NCBI GenBank assembly: GCA_002256485.1
Contig: NNSG01000001.1
Span: 252,017 to 316,016, forward strand
DNA from: Fidelibacterota bacterium 408169
Lineage (GTDB): Bacteria > Fidelibacterota > Marinisomatia > Marinisomatales > TCS55
Length of the DNA stretch: 64,000 nt
Direction of reading: 5' to 3'
Shown one piece after another: positions 27,786-36,552 of this stretch. A program made the position numbers and the translations under genes. Each line of letters starts with the position of its first letter. Position 1 is the stretch's first letter. Below the pieces are notes generated by a model, which was given only the letters and a program-made list of their open reading frames with translations, was not told where the DNA came from and did no database searches.

Positions 27786-28803
27786 GATTCATTATCTCCG
27801 TAAAATTGTTTAAAATTCTTAAAACATTGGCATAAGGGATACGCGTAGGGCCAATAATTCCTATCTGACCTTGAAACGATGATCCGCCAAAAACATGCGT
27901 TACAATGGAACAATCATTATAAATCGTTTCCATATTTTCATTACCGATGAGCATATAGTTATTTTGTTTGTTTAAATGAGTCTTGAAATATTGAGTCACA
28001 TTTTCATTATCAATTGCTTCAAGTGTTTTTTGCAAATTATTCACTTGTTGATATTCAGGCTGATCTAACAGTTCTCTATTCGAAGACGTAAAAATTAATT
28101 GACTGTCCGGGATGTTGAAATGCTTTTCCGGGTCGTTAAGCAAAATTTGCACTATTTCATGTTCAGACAAAGGTGAATCCTTCATTCGTGCAACAATTGT
28201 TCCTTGAATTTCCTTTAGTGAAAGACCTAATAATTTTTCTTTTAGCAGTGAAGTGATTTTGATGATTTCATTGCTGTTAATAGTCATATTCAAATTCAGT
28301 ACGATGGAACGGACAACACCTGATTTCATTCCCAAAACAACCATGAGACGATCTGATGACAAAGAGACTAATTCAATTTCATTCAATATACTGCGTTCAT
28401 ATTGCAGTATCATGGCCACTCCAAATAAATGACTAATCTTCGATAGCATCGCAGCAGTGGTTTTTAGTAAATCATCAATACTATTAGATGATTCATGCAG
28501 TTTACTCTCAACATTAGTAAAGTTTTCCAATTCGTTCTCAGATTGCTGCATTAAATGATCGACATAATATCGGTATCCAAGATCGGTGGGGATACGCCCT
28601 GATGATGTATAAGTATGCATCAACAAATTCTTTTTTTCCAAATTCGCCATGGTATGTCTCAATGTGGCTGGGCTATAATTAAACGCATGCCTTTCCTTTA
28701 GCACATTTGAGCCAATTGGTACATGTTCCATAATGTAATCCTCTACAACAGCTTTCAGAACTTGCTGCTGCCGGGAGGATATATCTGACTTTTTAAGATA
28801 CAT
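27775..28803 (-). CDS. hrcA: Heat-inducible transcription repressor HrcA
   Basis: 342 residues. Winged helix at the N-terminus (SSRQQQVLKAVVEDYIMEH, then VGSNVL-like PIGSNVLKERHAFNYSPAT), GRIPTDLGYRYYVDHL, and the C-terminal GGSSFQGQIGIIGPTRIPYA. HrcA represses heat-shock genes at CIRCE sites. I see no CIRCE (TTAGCACTC...GAGTGCTAA) in the 60-base gap upstream, so either this unit is not its target or the operator differs. It heads hrcA-grpE-dnaJ. Confidence 0.96.
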   Translation of the reverse strand: MYLKKSDISSRQQQVLKAVVEDYIMEHVPIGSNVLKERHAFNYSPATLRHTMANLEKKNLLMHTYTSSGRIPTDLGYRYYVDHLMQQSENELENFTNVESKLHESSNSIDDLLKTTAAMLSKISHLFGVAMILQYERSILNEIELVSLSSDRLMVVLGMKSGVVRSIVLNLNMTINSNEIIKITSLLKEKLLGLSLKEIQGTIVARMKDSPLSEHEIVQILLNDPEKHFNIPDSQLIFTSSNRELLDQPEYQQVNNLQKTLEAIDNENVTQYFKTHLNKQNNYMLIGNENMETIYNDCSIVTHVFGGSSFQGQIGIIGPTRIPYANVLRILNNFTEIMNRVC

Positions 28804-28863
28804 AATTAGTTTAGAATTTAGACTGTTTCCAATTTTGTAAACAAGATAGATGTCTTGAGAATA

Positions 28864-29730
28864 CTACTTAAGAAACTTCGAGATAGCTCGATTACTACCA
28901 ATCAAACTGATTATAAAGGCAATTAGGAATATCCAACTTAAAAACAACCAATTCACATTAATAGAATATATAGTGAATTGATTTAATAATTCATTTGCAC
29001 CATATACAGCACCATAAAGAAAAAACGATGCAATTATTGCACCAATTATTCCTTGAAAAATACCTTCTAAAATAAAAGGTAATCTTATAAAAGTATTTGT
29101 AGCACCTATCAACCTTAATGCTTTAATAAGATCTTTATTTGAATAAATAGTTAATTTGATCGTGTTTGAAATAATTAATACAGTAACAAATATGATAGCA
29201 AATGCCACTGCAGAAAGGCCTAATAATCCTTTTGCATAAAAAGTTTCTATCTGATTAATTAATCGCCCTTGGTGCCTTATAGAATCAACTCCATCAATGT
29301 TTTCAATATTTTTTATGATGGTCATTATCTTTAATAGACCTTCATGTCGTCGATTTACATTAACTACACAGCTTATAGGTAATGGATTATAATCAAGAAA
29401 TTGAGTGAGATCTTCCCCAATGACCGATTTATATATTTTTAATGTTTCATCCTTGCTTATTAAAGTTGTGGAGTATACTCCAGGTATTTTTTTTATCTGC
29501 TCAACATATTGTTCAGCGGCAACATCTGTAACATCATTTTGAAAAAATACCTCAATCTTATACTTTGTCCTCATGTATTCAATCAATTTGTGTGTGTTCT
29601 GTTCAGCGATAAACAAAACTCCAATTGTGGACAAAGATAAAAATATCGAAAAAACAGCAGCAAAAACTGTTAGTTTATGACGCCAGAGATTTTTGATTCC
29701 TTCAGAAAGTAAAAATAAAATTTTATCCAT
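28864..29730 (-). CDS. ftsX: Cell division ABC transporter permease FtsX
   Basis: 288 residues, four membrane helices with a large extracytoplasmic loop between the first two (YKIEVFFQNDVTDVAAEQYV) and the FtsX-type end ALRLIGATNTFIRLPFILEG. FtsX with FtsE regulates cell-wall hydrolases at division. It overlaps ftsE by one base. Confidence 0.95.
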   Translation of the reverse strand: MDKILFLLSEGIKNLWRHKLTVFAAVFSIFLSLSTIGVLFIAEQNTHKLIEYMRTKYKIEVFFQNDVTDVAAEQYVEQIKKIPGVYSTTLISKDETLKIYKSVIGEDLTQFLDYNPLPISCVVNVNRRHEGLLKIMTIIKNIENIDGVDSIRHQGRLINQIETFYAKGLLGLSAVAFAIIFVTVLIISNTIKLTIYSNKDLIKALRLIGATNTFIRLPFILEGIFQGIIGAIIASFFLYGAVYGANELLNQFTIYSINVNWLFLSWIFLIAFIISLIGSNRAISKFLK

Positions 29731-30383
29731 TACTTTCCTCTAATTATCCCATTATGCATTTCAACAATTCGATGATTTCTACTTTTTATCAAACTATAAT
29801 TATGGGATGCCATAAAAACTGTTGTTCCTTCATTATTGATCTTTTCTAATAACTTAATCAGATCAAAAGAAGTTACTGGATCAAGATTCCCAGTTGGTTC
29901 ATCAGCAAGAATAATATCCGGTTCCTTTATCAATGCTCTGGCTAGGCATGCTCTTTGTTGTTCTCCTCCGGATAGTTCATGGGGAAAATGATCTTCTAAC
30001 CCTGCAAGGTTCACGCCATCCAATGTTTCTTCCACAGCATCAGAAATATCATTTTGATTGTGCCCTATCACATGTAAAGGCAATGCCACATTTTCAAAAA
30101 GATTACGATCTTCCAGAAGATGATAACTTTGTGAAATTAATCCTATTGACCTGCGTAACTTGGGAATTTGCCGTTTTTTAATTGTATCTGAATCAAAATC
30201 TCCAACAGTTACTTTTCCACTTTCAGGAAAAATATCCAAATACATTAAACTTAAAAGAGTTGTTTTTCCAGAACCAGTAGGTCCGATAAGAAATACAAAT
30301 TCACCATCTTCAATTGTAAGATCAATATTCGCTAATTCAAATCCTTTGCGATAGGAATAAGATACATTTTTTAATTGAATCAT
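29730..30383 (-). CDS. ftsE: Cell division ATP-binding protein FtsE
   Basis: 217 residues. Walker A is GPTGSGKTT, signature LSGGEQQRACLARAL, Walker B IILADEPTGNLD, H-loop SHNYSLI. Length and the IPKLRRSIGLISQSYHLL region fit FtsE. Downstream partner is ftsX, with a one-base overlap. It is 47 bases below the antiporter gene. Confidence 0.95.
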   Translation of the reverse strand: MIQLKNVSYSYRKGFELANIDLTIEDGEFVFLIGPTGSGKTTLLSLMYLDIFPESGKVTVGDFDSDTIKKRQIPKLRRSIGLISQSYHLLEDRNLFENVALPLHVIGHNQNDISDAVEETLDGVNLAGLEDHFPHELSGGEQQRACLARALIKEPDIILADEPTGNLDPVTSFDLIKLLEKINNEGTTVFMASHNYSLIKSRNHRIVEMHNGIIRGK

Positions 30384-30430
30384 TGTTTAAATCTAAAAAG
30401 GATTTTATGAAATGACACTACTACCATTAT

Positions 30431-31351
30431 CTAATTGAAAAGTAAAATAATGAATGAAATGTACCCAATCAACAAAATACTGGATGATACTTTTGAAATC
30501 GGTTGCTTAAGGAATGCGATAGGAAAAAGAACAAAGCCAAAAGCCAGCATGAATGGAATCTCAAAATGCATAATTTCTTTGGGTGCATTCAATGGATGTA
30601 AAATACTGACTAACCCAATTACAGAAAGAATATTAAATAAGTTGGAACCAATAATATTACCAACTGATATACCGCTTTCTTTATGATACGCTGCTACAAC
30701 GGATGTGGCTAATTCTGGTAACGATGTACCGAGAGCTACAACAGACATGCCAATTACTACATTGCTTACCCCCAGTAACTCTGCCAATGTTACTGCGCCT
30801 TCTACGAACAATTTAGCACCGAAGTAAAGGAAAACAGAACCCAGTAATACATACATGAAACATTTGGAAATTGAATCTTTACCTATAATATCTTTTTCCA
30901 CACGATGGCGGGGATGAGTAATTGCATACCACGTATATATAATTATTCCCCCGAACAAGATTGCACCTTCGAAACGTTGTATTAATCCGTCAGAAACAAA
31001 GAATGCAAATACTAAAGCAGCTATCATATAAATAATAAGGTCCTTCTGTATTTTTAAATAAACAATCGATAAGGGAAAAATAAATGCACTTAATCCCAGA
31101 ACTAATCCAACATTCGCAATATTTGATCCGACGACATTTCCGATAGCAATGGACGGAGACTCTGTTACTGCAGCCGCCAAGCTTACAACCATTTCAGGTA
31201 ATGATGTTCCAAATGCGATAATTGTTAACCCAATCACCAAAGGAGATAATCCCATCCGAGCCGCGAAATGGCTTCCACCGCGAACAATCCACTCTGCTCC
31301 ATAATAAAGGAAAAGTCCACCTAAAATTAAGAGAGTGATACTTAAAGTCAT
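30431..31351 (-). CDS. Ca2+/cation antiporter (CaCA family, YrbG-like)
   Basis: 306 residues, ten or so membrane helices in two inverted halves. The alpha repeats are GTSLPEMVVSLAAAVTES with GNVVGSNIANVGLVLGLS, and GTSLPELATSVVAAYHKE with GNIIGSNLFNILSVIGL. This is the bacterial K+-independent Na+/Ca2+ exchanger type. It overlaps nadD by 4 bases. Confidence 0.94.
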   Translation of the reverse strand: MTLSITLLILGGLFLYYGAEWIVRGGSHFAARMGLSPLVIGLTIIAFGTSLPEMVVSLAAAVTESPSIAIGNVVGSNIANVGLVLGLSAFIFPLSIVYLKIQKDLIIYMIAALVFAFFVSDGLIQRFEGAILFGGIIIYTWYAITHPRHRVEKDIIGKDSISKCFMYVLLGSVFLYFGAKLFVEGAVTLAELLGVSNVVIGMSVVALGTSLPELATSVVAAYHKESGISVGNIIGSNLFNILSVIGLVSILHPLNAPKEIMHFEIPFMLAFGFVLFPIAFLKQPISKVSSSILLIGYISFIILLFN

Positions 31352-31932
31352 TGAGAGTAGAGGTTATGGGCGTTTATAAATTCCCAAACAGGCTGTGTCA
31401 CCATGTAACGAATGGTTTTATCTTCTGTCCAGCGCTTTCGAATTGTGGTGGATGAAATTTCAAAACGAGGAATATTTGCGAATTGAATTTGCTTTAAAAC
31501 CCAACCAGGGACAGAGCTCGGTCTGAAGCCAGGTCGAATAGCAACCAAGACTTGGCATTCCTGCAGAATTTCATCTGCCTTTTCCCATTTGTGAAGATTC
31601 ATGAGTGAGTCACTACCAATTAAATAATGAATTTCATTTGATTTCAAATCTTCAATTTTCTTGTATTCCATAATTGTATCTATCGTGAAAGATACGCCCC
31701 CTCTTTCCAATTCAATTTCAGATATATCAAAATTTGGATTTCCTGACACAGCCATTTTTAACATGGAAAGACGATGTTCGACTTTAGAATAATTATTTTT
31801 AAATGGCGGATGGTGTGCCAAAACAAATGTGATCTTTTCAAAATGTTCAGCTTCCGCTACTGTCTGGGCAACCAATAAATGGCCAATGTGTGGAGGATCA
31901 AATGTACCGCCGAAAAGGCAAACTTTTTTCAT
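31348..31932 (-). CDS. nadD: Nicotinate-nucleotide adenylyltransferase
   Basis: 194 residues. FGGTFDPPHIGHLLVAQTVA carries the GxFDPxHxGH motif and SSTTIRKRW the ISSTxIR motif. It makes nicotinate adenine dinucleotide in NAD synthesis. It overlaps the antiporter gene by 4 bases and follows bamD by 12. Confidence 0.96.
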   Translation of the reverse strand: MKKVCLFGGTFDPPHIGHLLVAQTVAEAEHFEKITFVLAHHPPFKNNYSKVEHRLSMLKMAVSGNPNFDISEIELERGGVSFTIDTIMEYKKIEDLKSNEIHYLIGSDSLMNLHKWEKADEILQECQVLVAIRPGFRPSSVPGWVLKQIQFANIPRFEISSTTIRKRWTEDKTIRYMVTQPVWEFINAHNLYSQ

Positions 31933-31944
31933 AACATATATAAA

Positions 31945-32688
31945 TTAATTCTTATCTTTTGTGTATATTAGCTTTTCAGCCGCTGTCAACAAGTTTTCAT
32001 CTTTAAATTGTTTCCTGTTATTTTCCAGATAATCTGCAGCTTTCTCTGAATCACCCAATAATGTATGACATTTCACAATCTGAAAATGTGCATCTTCTAC
32101 AATTTGAGTATCATAATATGTTGCAAGTAGATCTTTGTACGTAATAATCGCTGATTCATACTCCTCCATTTTAATATACAATCGGCCTGATTCGTACAAT
32201 TTTGTTGCAAGTTTATTTCGCATACCGGCGATGGTTTCCAAGGCTTCTTCATTGTACTCCGATGTTGGATAATCGTCGAGAAATTCCTGTAATTTACTCA
32301 ATGCTCGCTCTGTTGATGATTGTTCATGAAAATATTTGGGTGATTGTTCAACATAGGATTGGCAAATTCGCCACCTCGCTTCCTGAACAAATTCACTGAA
32401 TCCCATGCGGCGAATCAAGCGGTCATATTCGGCGATTGCCAAAATATATTCTTTATTTAAGAAATAAGATTCACCTAAATAGAACTGTGCATCATCTCCT
32501 AAATCTGTGTGCAATCCTCGAATGGCTACATTGTTAAATTCTTCCTGTGCTCGAAGATATCGCTTCTTTTCGAGGTAGTTCATGGCACGGTCAAATTGTA
32601 CCTGTAGGTCTTCATCTACTTGCTTGGTAGATGAACAGGAAGAGATTAAAAAGGATGTTAAAATTATTAAAAAATATCGTTTATTCAT
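31945..32688 (-). CDS. bamD: Outer-membrane assembly lipoprotein BamD
   Basis: 247 residues. Lipobox in FLISSCSSTK; then five TPR-like repeats, with the BamD features AMNYLEKKRYLRAQEEFNNV, DDAQFYLGESYFLNKEYILA and FLDDYPTSEYNEEALE. It is the essential partner of BamA in outer-membrane protein insertion. It is 4 bases below the DUF5683-like gene and near other outer-membrane genes. Confidence 0.9.
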   Translation of the reverse strand: MNKRYFLIILTSFLISSCSSTKQVDEDLQVQFDRAMNYLEKKRYLRAQEEFNNVAIRGLHTDLGDDAQFYLGESYFLNKEYILAIAEYDRLIRRMGFSEFVQEARWRICQSYVEQSPKYFHEQSSTERALSKLQEFLDDYPTSEYNEEALETIAGMRNKLATKLYESGRLYIKMEEYESAIITYKDLLATYYDTQIVEDAHFQIVKCHTLLGDSEKAADYLENNRKQFKDENLLTAAEKLIYTKDKN

Positions 32689-32692
32689 TTAA

Positions 32693-33616
32693 TCACCATT
32701 TATAAGAAACGGTTAAACCTCCAATTCCATATTTATTGCGGGGATCGTAATATAATCCCACATCTGTTTTTGATTGTTCTGCCCTATTTCTGGCTTTTCG
32801 TTGATTCGTGAGTACGGCTTCAATTCCACTAATTACATGATTAAACATGATAGCAGTCACAGCATAATTTGCCATTGTCAATAATTCATTACTTCTGGCT
32901 CGATCATTATTATAATCATTTTTATTCGGCGTCATGAGAATAATCTCAATGGTGTCTTCCACTGTTTTTTCTTCAACATACCACTCAAGAATATCATCCC
33001 AACCGCCCACAAATTGATCATATTTTCCAATATTTTCATAAAAATGCTGATCCTTTAAAACAAAGACTTCTCCTGTATAAACCCAATCAGAATGATTTAC
33101 CAATGAATCGGATGAAACAAATTCTCCATATAATTCAGCCAAAGTTCCAGTTAAGCGCAAATCAAGTTTATGAGTTCCATCCAATTTAAAGTCTGGATAT
33201 TCCAAAGGGTTTATAATATGGCCTAATGTATTCTCAACCCAACTTTTTAATGACCAATGCGTATCCCCAAATAATTCATATTGTTTACGAATATCTTCTG
33301 CTTGTTTATTCCATTGTATCCAGCCAACAATTGAGGCCACTTCAACTCCTGCAAAAATCGCAGACTTCCAAAGTGGATCACCATTCTTATACTGTCCTAA
33401 TCCGGGCAGAATCAGAGAATACAACATGGGTTTAGCCGGGTAATTAACAAATTCGACTGAATCCGGTTCAACATTCTGTGTCGTGTCCGGTAAAATAAAA
33501 TCCGCTGTATTCAAATTAAACGCAGGCTGAAATCGATCATCAAATAAAAATAGATCCCCTGCTGACAAAACAGTACTGATTAGTATTATTGTAGTTATTA
33601 TTTTATTCATAATCAA
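32693..33616 (-). CDS. DUF5683-like outer-membrane/periplasmic protein
   Basis: 307 residues with a signal peptide (MNKIITTIILISTVLSAGDL; the third codon Met is a likely start). The stretch PAKPMLYSLILPGLGQYKNG DPLW and the following hydrophobic SAIFAGVEVASIVGWI are typical of the DUF5683 family of FCB bacteria. The C-terminus ends in an aromatic beta strand (GIGGLTVSYKW), as outer-membrane proteins do. Function unknown. It overlaps the next upstream gene by 4 bases. Confidence 0.7.
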   Translation of the reverse strand: MIMNKIITTIILISTVLSAGDLFLFDDRFQPAFNLNTADFILPDTTQNVEPDSVEFVNYPAKPMLYSLILPGLGQYKNGDPLWKSAIFAGVEVASIVGWIQWNKQAEDIRKQYELFGDTHWSLKSWVENTLGHIINPLEYPDFKLDGTHKLDLRLTGTLAELYGEFVSSDSLVNHSDWVYTGEVFVLKDQHFYENIGKYDQFVGGWDDILEWYVEEKTVEDTIEIILMTPNKNDYNNDRARSNELLTMANYAVTAIMFNHVISGIEAVLTNQRKARNRAEQSKTDVGLYYDPRNKYGIGGLTVSYKW

Positions 33617-36552
33617 AATCCAAATAAGAGTTTGAAATAATATCTGTCCTCATCACCATAGGTAAACGATTCATCATTAACCGTTTTTTCAAAAACATCC
33701 AGTCCCCGGTGCATTTCAAGCTCTATGGCGGTGGGGAAATTATAAAAGGAAAAGCCATTAATCCTCCATTGAATTCCGGCAGAGCTAATTAATTTTGATG
33801 AATCAAATTTCCCATTCCAAGCATTTCCGTTTTGATATACAAAACCCAAAACACTGTTTTGCATAATAAACCACCCCAATTGAATATGCTTTTGCGTAAA
33901 CAATGGCACTCGAAAAGTTATATCATTTATGAGTTGACGTGTTCCCTCAATGCTGTAAAAAGGATACCCTTTCATGCCAATCATGCCACCGCCGAAGAAA
34001 TTAAAAAAAGGATCCACATTATCATTTGATAACCAGCCAATTTGTGTTTCCAGCGACAAAGTCCATCGATTTGTATACGGAATTGAATAATGGTACGATC
34101 CATTCAGATTGATGCGCCATGTAGTATTATCAGCAAAATCAGCAACCAATGTTCCTGCATCTGAAAGATTCAAACCGGTGATAAAATCGTTCTGTTCATG
34201 CATTGCTGATAGATGTGCAGTGAACCCATTTGCAGGATTAATATTGCTGTCAGCGAGCTTTTTAATGTTATTCAATTCCCATCTGACACCATTGACCCAG
34301 CCGCGATAATAATCATACGCCACGCCACCTAATAGACCTTCAGTTTCAATCGTTTCTTTTATAAACGCTCGATACACCTGCCACGACGATATTAATTCCA
34401 TTTGTGAAATTCCAAATAAAGGAAATCGCATTCCGACGTTGAATTGAATTAAGCGGAATTTCAGATTATCATCCAACTCATAGGATGAATAAAAACTGGT
34501 TTGCTGAATGTTGCGCGTTATATAAAAGACTTCTGCAAACAATGTTGGATAAAAACGCTTGAATTCGAAAATGTAAAATAAATCGACATCTCGTACGGTA
34601 TTAAACGAAGCACCACCAAATACGTTTAGTCGCTCCAGCACTTCTGATGAGTAAAAATAAAATCCGGGTTTGAAAGTCTCATAATCAAACATCAGTCTCG
34701 GTAAAATAAACATGGTTGTAAAATCGTCAGTGTATGTCCTGGAGTCTGTATCATCACGATCAACGATAGGATCTGTATGGTTAGAATTCCTCATGAAATA
34801 ATCTGGACTGTATCCAACACTTTCATCCTCGATAATGTGAGTATCGGATATTAAGGCAATTTTATATTGACCATTTTCATATAATGAATACACAATTTCA
34901 CCATTATTATTCATGTCCGGCATAAATGCACCACCGGTTACATTCGTCACATAATATTCATCGTCAATGCGCAGATTATAGATACCCGACCGGTCATCCG
35001 AATGGATCAATGCACCATTTGAATAATAAACATCACGTTCATCCCAAAGTTCATTTGCGACTATCACATCCATTGTTGAATCTGTCAAAGAATAATAATA
35101 AATATCGCGATAATGATGCTGTGTCTTGTTATATAACAATCGATGATTTTCATTATCATAACTCAATCCGCGCAAAATGGAATGATCATCGAAATCTGTC
35201 AATTGCGTTATCTTGTCCGTTTTTAAACTCAAATGATAAATATTTTGACTGCCGTCATGAGTTGATAAAAATGCCAATGAACTGTCACCGGAAATAAAAA
35301 CTGGGTTATATGCCCGTTGATGTTTGGTAATACGTTTTTCTTTCTTTTTATCAAGGTCATAAATGTAAATATCAAAAAATCGTGAACCGTTTTTATTGGG
35401 GATCGTGGGCTTTTTGGTGTAATAAATATATTTCCCTGATGGATGCCAGGCTGGAGCAAACAATGCTCCCCCATCTAATTTTTCGCTTTCCTGTTTCTCT
35501 ATATCGTATAAAAATAAATCTGTCTGACTGAAGTAGTCATTTTCCTTATTGGAAATATATGCGATCTGTTTGCCATTCGGTGACCATTTTGGATGAAAAT
35601 TAGCCGTTCCTTCATTAGTGATTATTTCTCCTTTTATTTCATTTTCAGTGATTATTTTTGTTCTAGATAGATAATAATTTTCCAACGATTCCTTAAAATC
35701 TTCATAAAGCTTTGTACCATCAATGCCGGTTACTTTTTTAATGGTATTACTGATGGAATATTGAAATGGACGGGAAAGCTCCACCATTATTTTCTTGATG
35801 GATTCGGGACCATACTTTTTAGCCATATAACGGCAAAGAGCAAATCCGGAGTTGTAAGTCGATTCATTGCCAATACCACTTTTTCCGAATGTGTTCATTT
35901 CAGTGAATGTTAGCAAATTATTATTCAATGTTCTGTCCCGGAGGATCATGTCACGATGAGAGTCCCAATGATCCCAATTCGCTCCCTCAAACATATATTG
36001 AGCAGAACCTTCAGCCAGCCACGGAGGAACAACAGTCCCCGGTAATGGATAACTCACCAATTTTTGAGGAAAACCGTATAAAACATCCTGCCTTTTTTCA
36101 TCCTCATAATCCATCCATTGGAAATAAGCTCCCGGAAATTTGAGTCCGGCTTTCATGGCTTTTTGTAAAGAAACGATGTGAGCAAATTCATGGGTGATCA
36201 CATTCTGCAGCCAACGATGACTTCCTCGTAATTCAAAATCTAAAGGTGACGCCCAGATGACGATCTTATTATCGTAGTAATAGGCTGCCCCATTGGAAAT
36301 GTCATCCAAGTCTGTGAAAATGATATCTGTTTTGGTGGGTGGTTCATAATCATACAATCCTGTTATGTGGGGAAAGATCTGTTCAGCAACATATGCCCCT
36401 TCCCTGGCGGTACTTTCTGTTCCTTCATAAAAATGGATCTGAAAGTGCTCCGTTTCAAAGGTCTGCCAGTCAACTTCCGGGTGATTGTATTTGAATTGGC
36501 CCAGTAGAAAACTGAAAGTGAAAAAAAATAAGCTGAACGAGCGTAATATCAT
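33613..36552 (-). CDS. Peptidase / TolB-like propeller / outer-membrane barrel protein
   Basis: 979 residues with a signal peptide. A gluzincin zinc site is clear: HEFAH at residues 121-125, then PPWLAEGSAQYMFEG with the third ligand glutamate. Next comes a TolB/PD40-type propeller (FHPKWSPNGKQIAYISNKEN, APAWHPSGKYIYYTKK). The last third is a BamA/Omp85-like barrel (FNFFGGGMIGMKGYPFYSIE, ending YYFKLLFGF). The fusion would place a peptidase and a binding propeller on the cell surface or in the periplasm. It overlaps the M6-like gene by one base. Substrate unknown. Confidence 0.8.
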   Translation of the reverse strand: MILRSFSLFFFTFSFLLGQFKYNHPEVDWQTFETEHFQIHFYEGTESTAREGAYVAEQIFPHITGLYDYEPPTKTDIIFTDLDDISNGAAYYYDNKIVIWASPLDFELRGSHRWLQNVITHEFAHIVSLQKAMKAGLKFPGAYFQWMDYEDEKRQDVLYGFPQKLVSYPLPGTVVPPWLAEGSAQYMFEGANWDHWDSHRDMILRDRTLNNNLLTFTEMNTFGKSGIGNESTYNSGFALCRYMAKKYGPESIKKIMVELSRPFQYSISNTIKKVTGIDGTKLYEDFKESLENYYLSRTKIITENEIKGEIITNEGTANFHPKWSPNGKQIAYISNKENDYFSQTDLFLYDIEKQESEKLDGGALFAPAWHPSGKYIYYTKKPTIPNKNGSRFFDIYIYDLDKKKEKRITKHQRAYNPVFISGDSSLAFLSTHDGSQNIYHLSLKTDKITQLTDFDDHSILRGLSYDNENHRLLYNKTQHHYRDIYYYSLTDSTMDVIVANELWDERDVYYSNGALIHSDDRSGIYNLRIDDEYYVTNVTGGAFMPDMNNNGEIVYSLYENGQYKIALISDTHIIEDESVGYSPDYFMRNSNHTDPIVDRDDTDSRTYTDDFTTMFILPRLMFDYETFKPGFYFYSSEVLERLNVFGGASFNTVRDVDLFYIFEFKRFYPTLFAEVFYITRNIQQTSFYSSYELDDNLKFRLIQFNVGMRFPLFGISQMELISSWQVYRAFIKETIETEGLLGGVAYDYYRGWVNGVRWELNNIKKLADSNINPANGFTAHLSAMHEQNDFITGLNLSDAGTLVADFADNTTWRINLNGSYHYSIPYTNRWTLSLETQIGWLSNDNVDPFFNFFGGGMIGMKGYPFYSIEGTRQLINDITFRVPLFTQKHIQLGWFIMQNSVLGFVYQNGNAWNGKFDSSKLISSAGIQWRINGFSFYNFPTAIELEMHRGLDVFEKTVNDESFTYGDEDRYYFKLLFGF

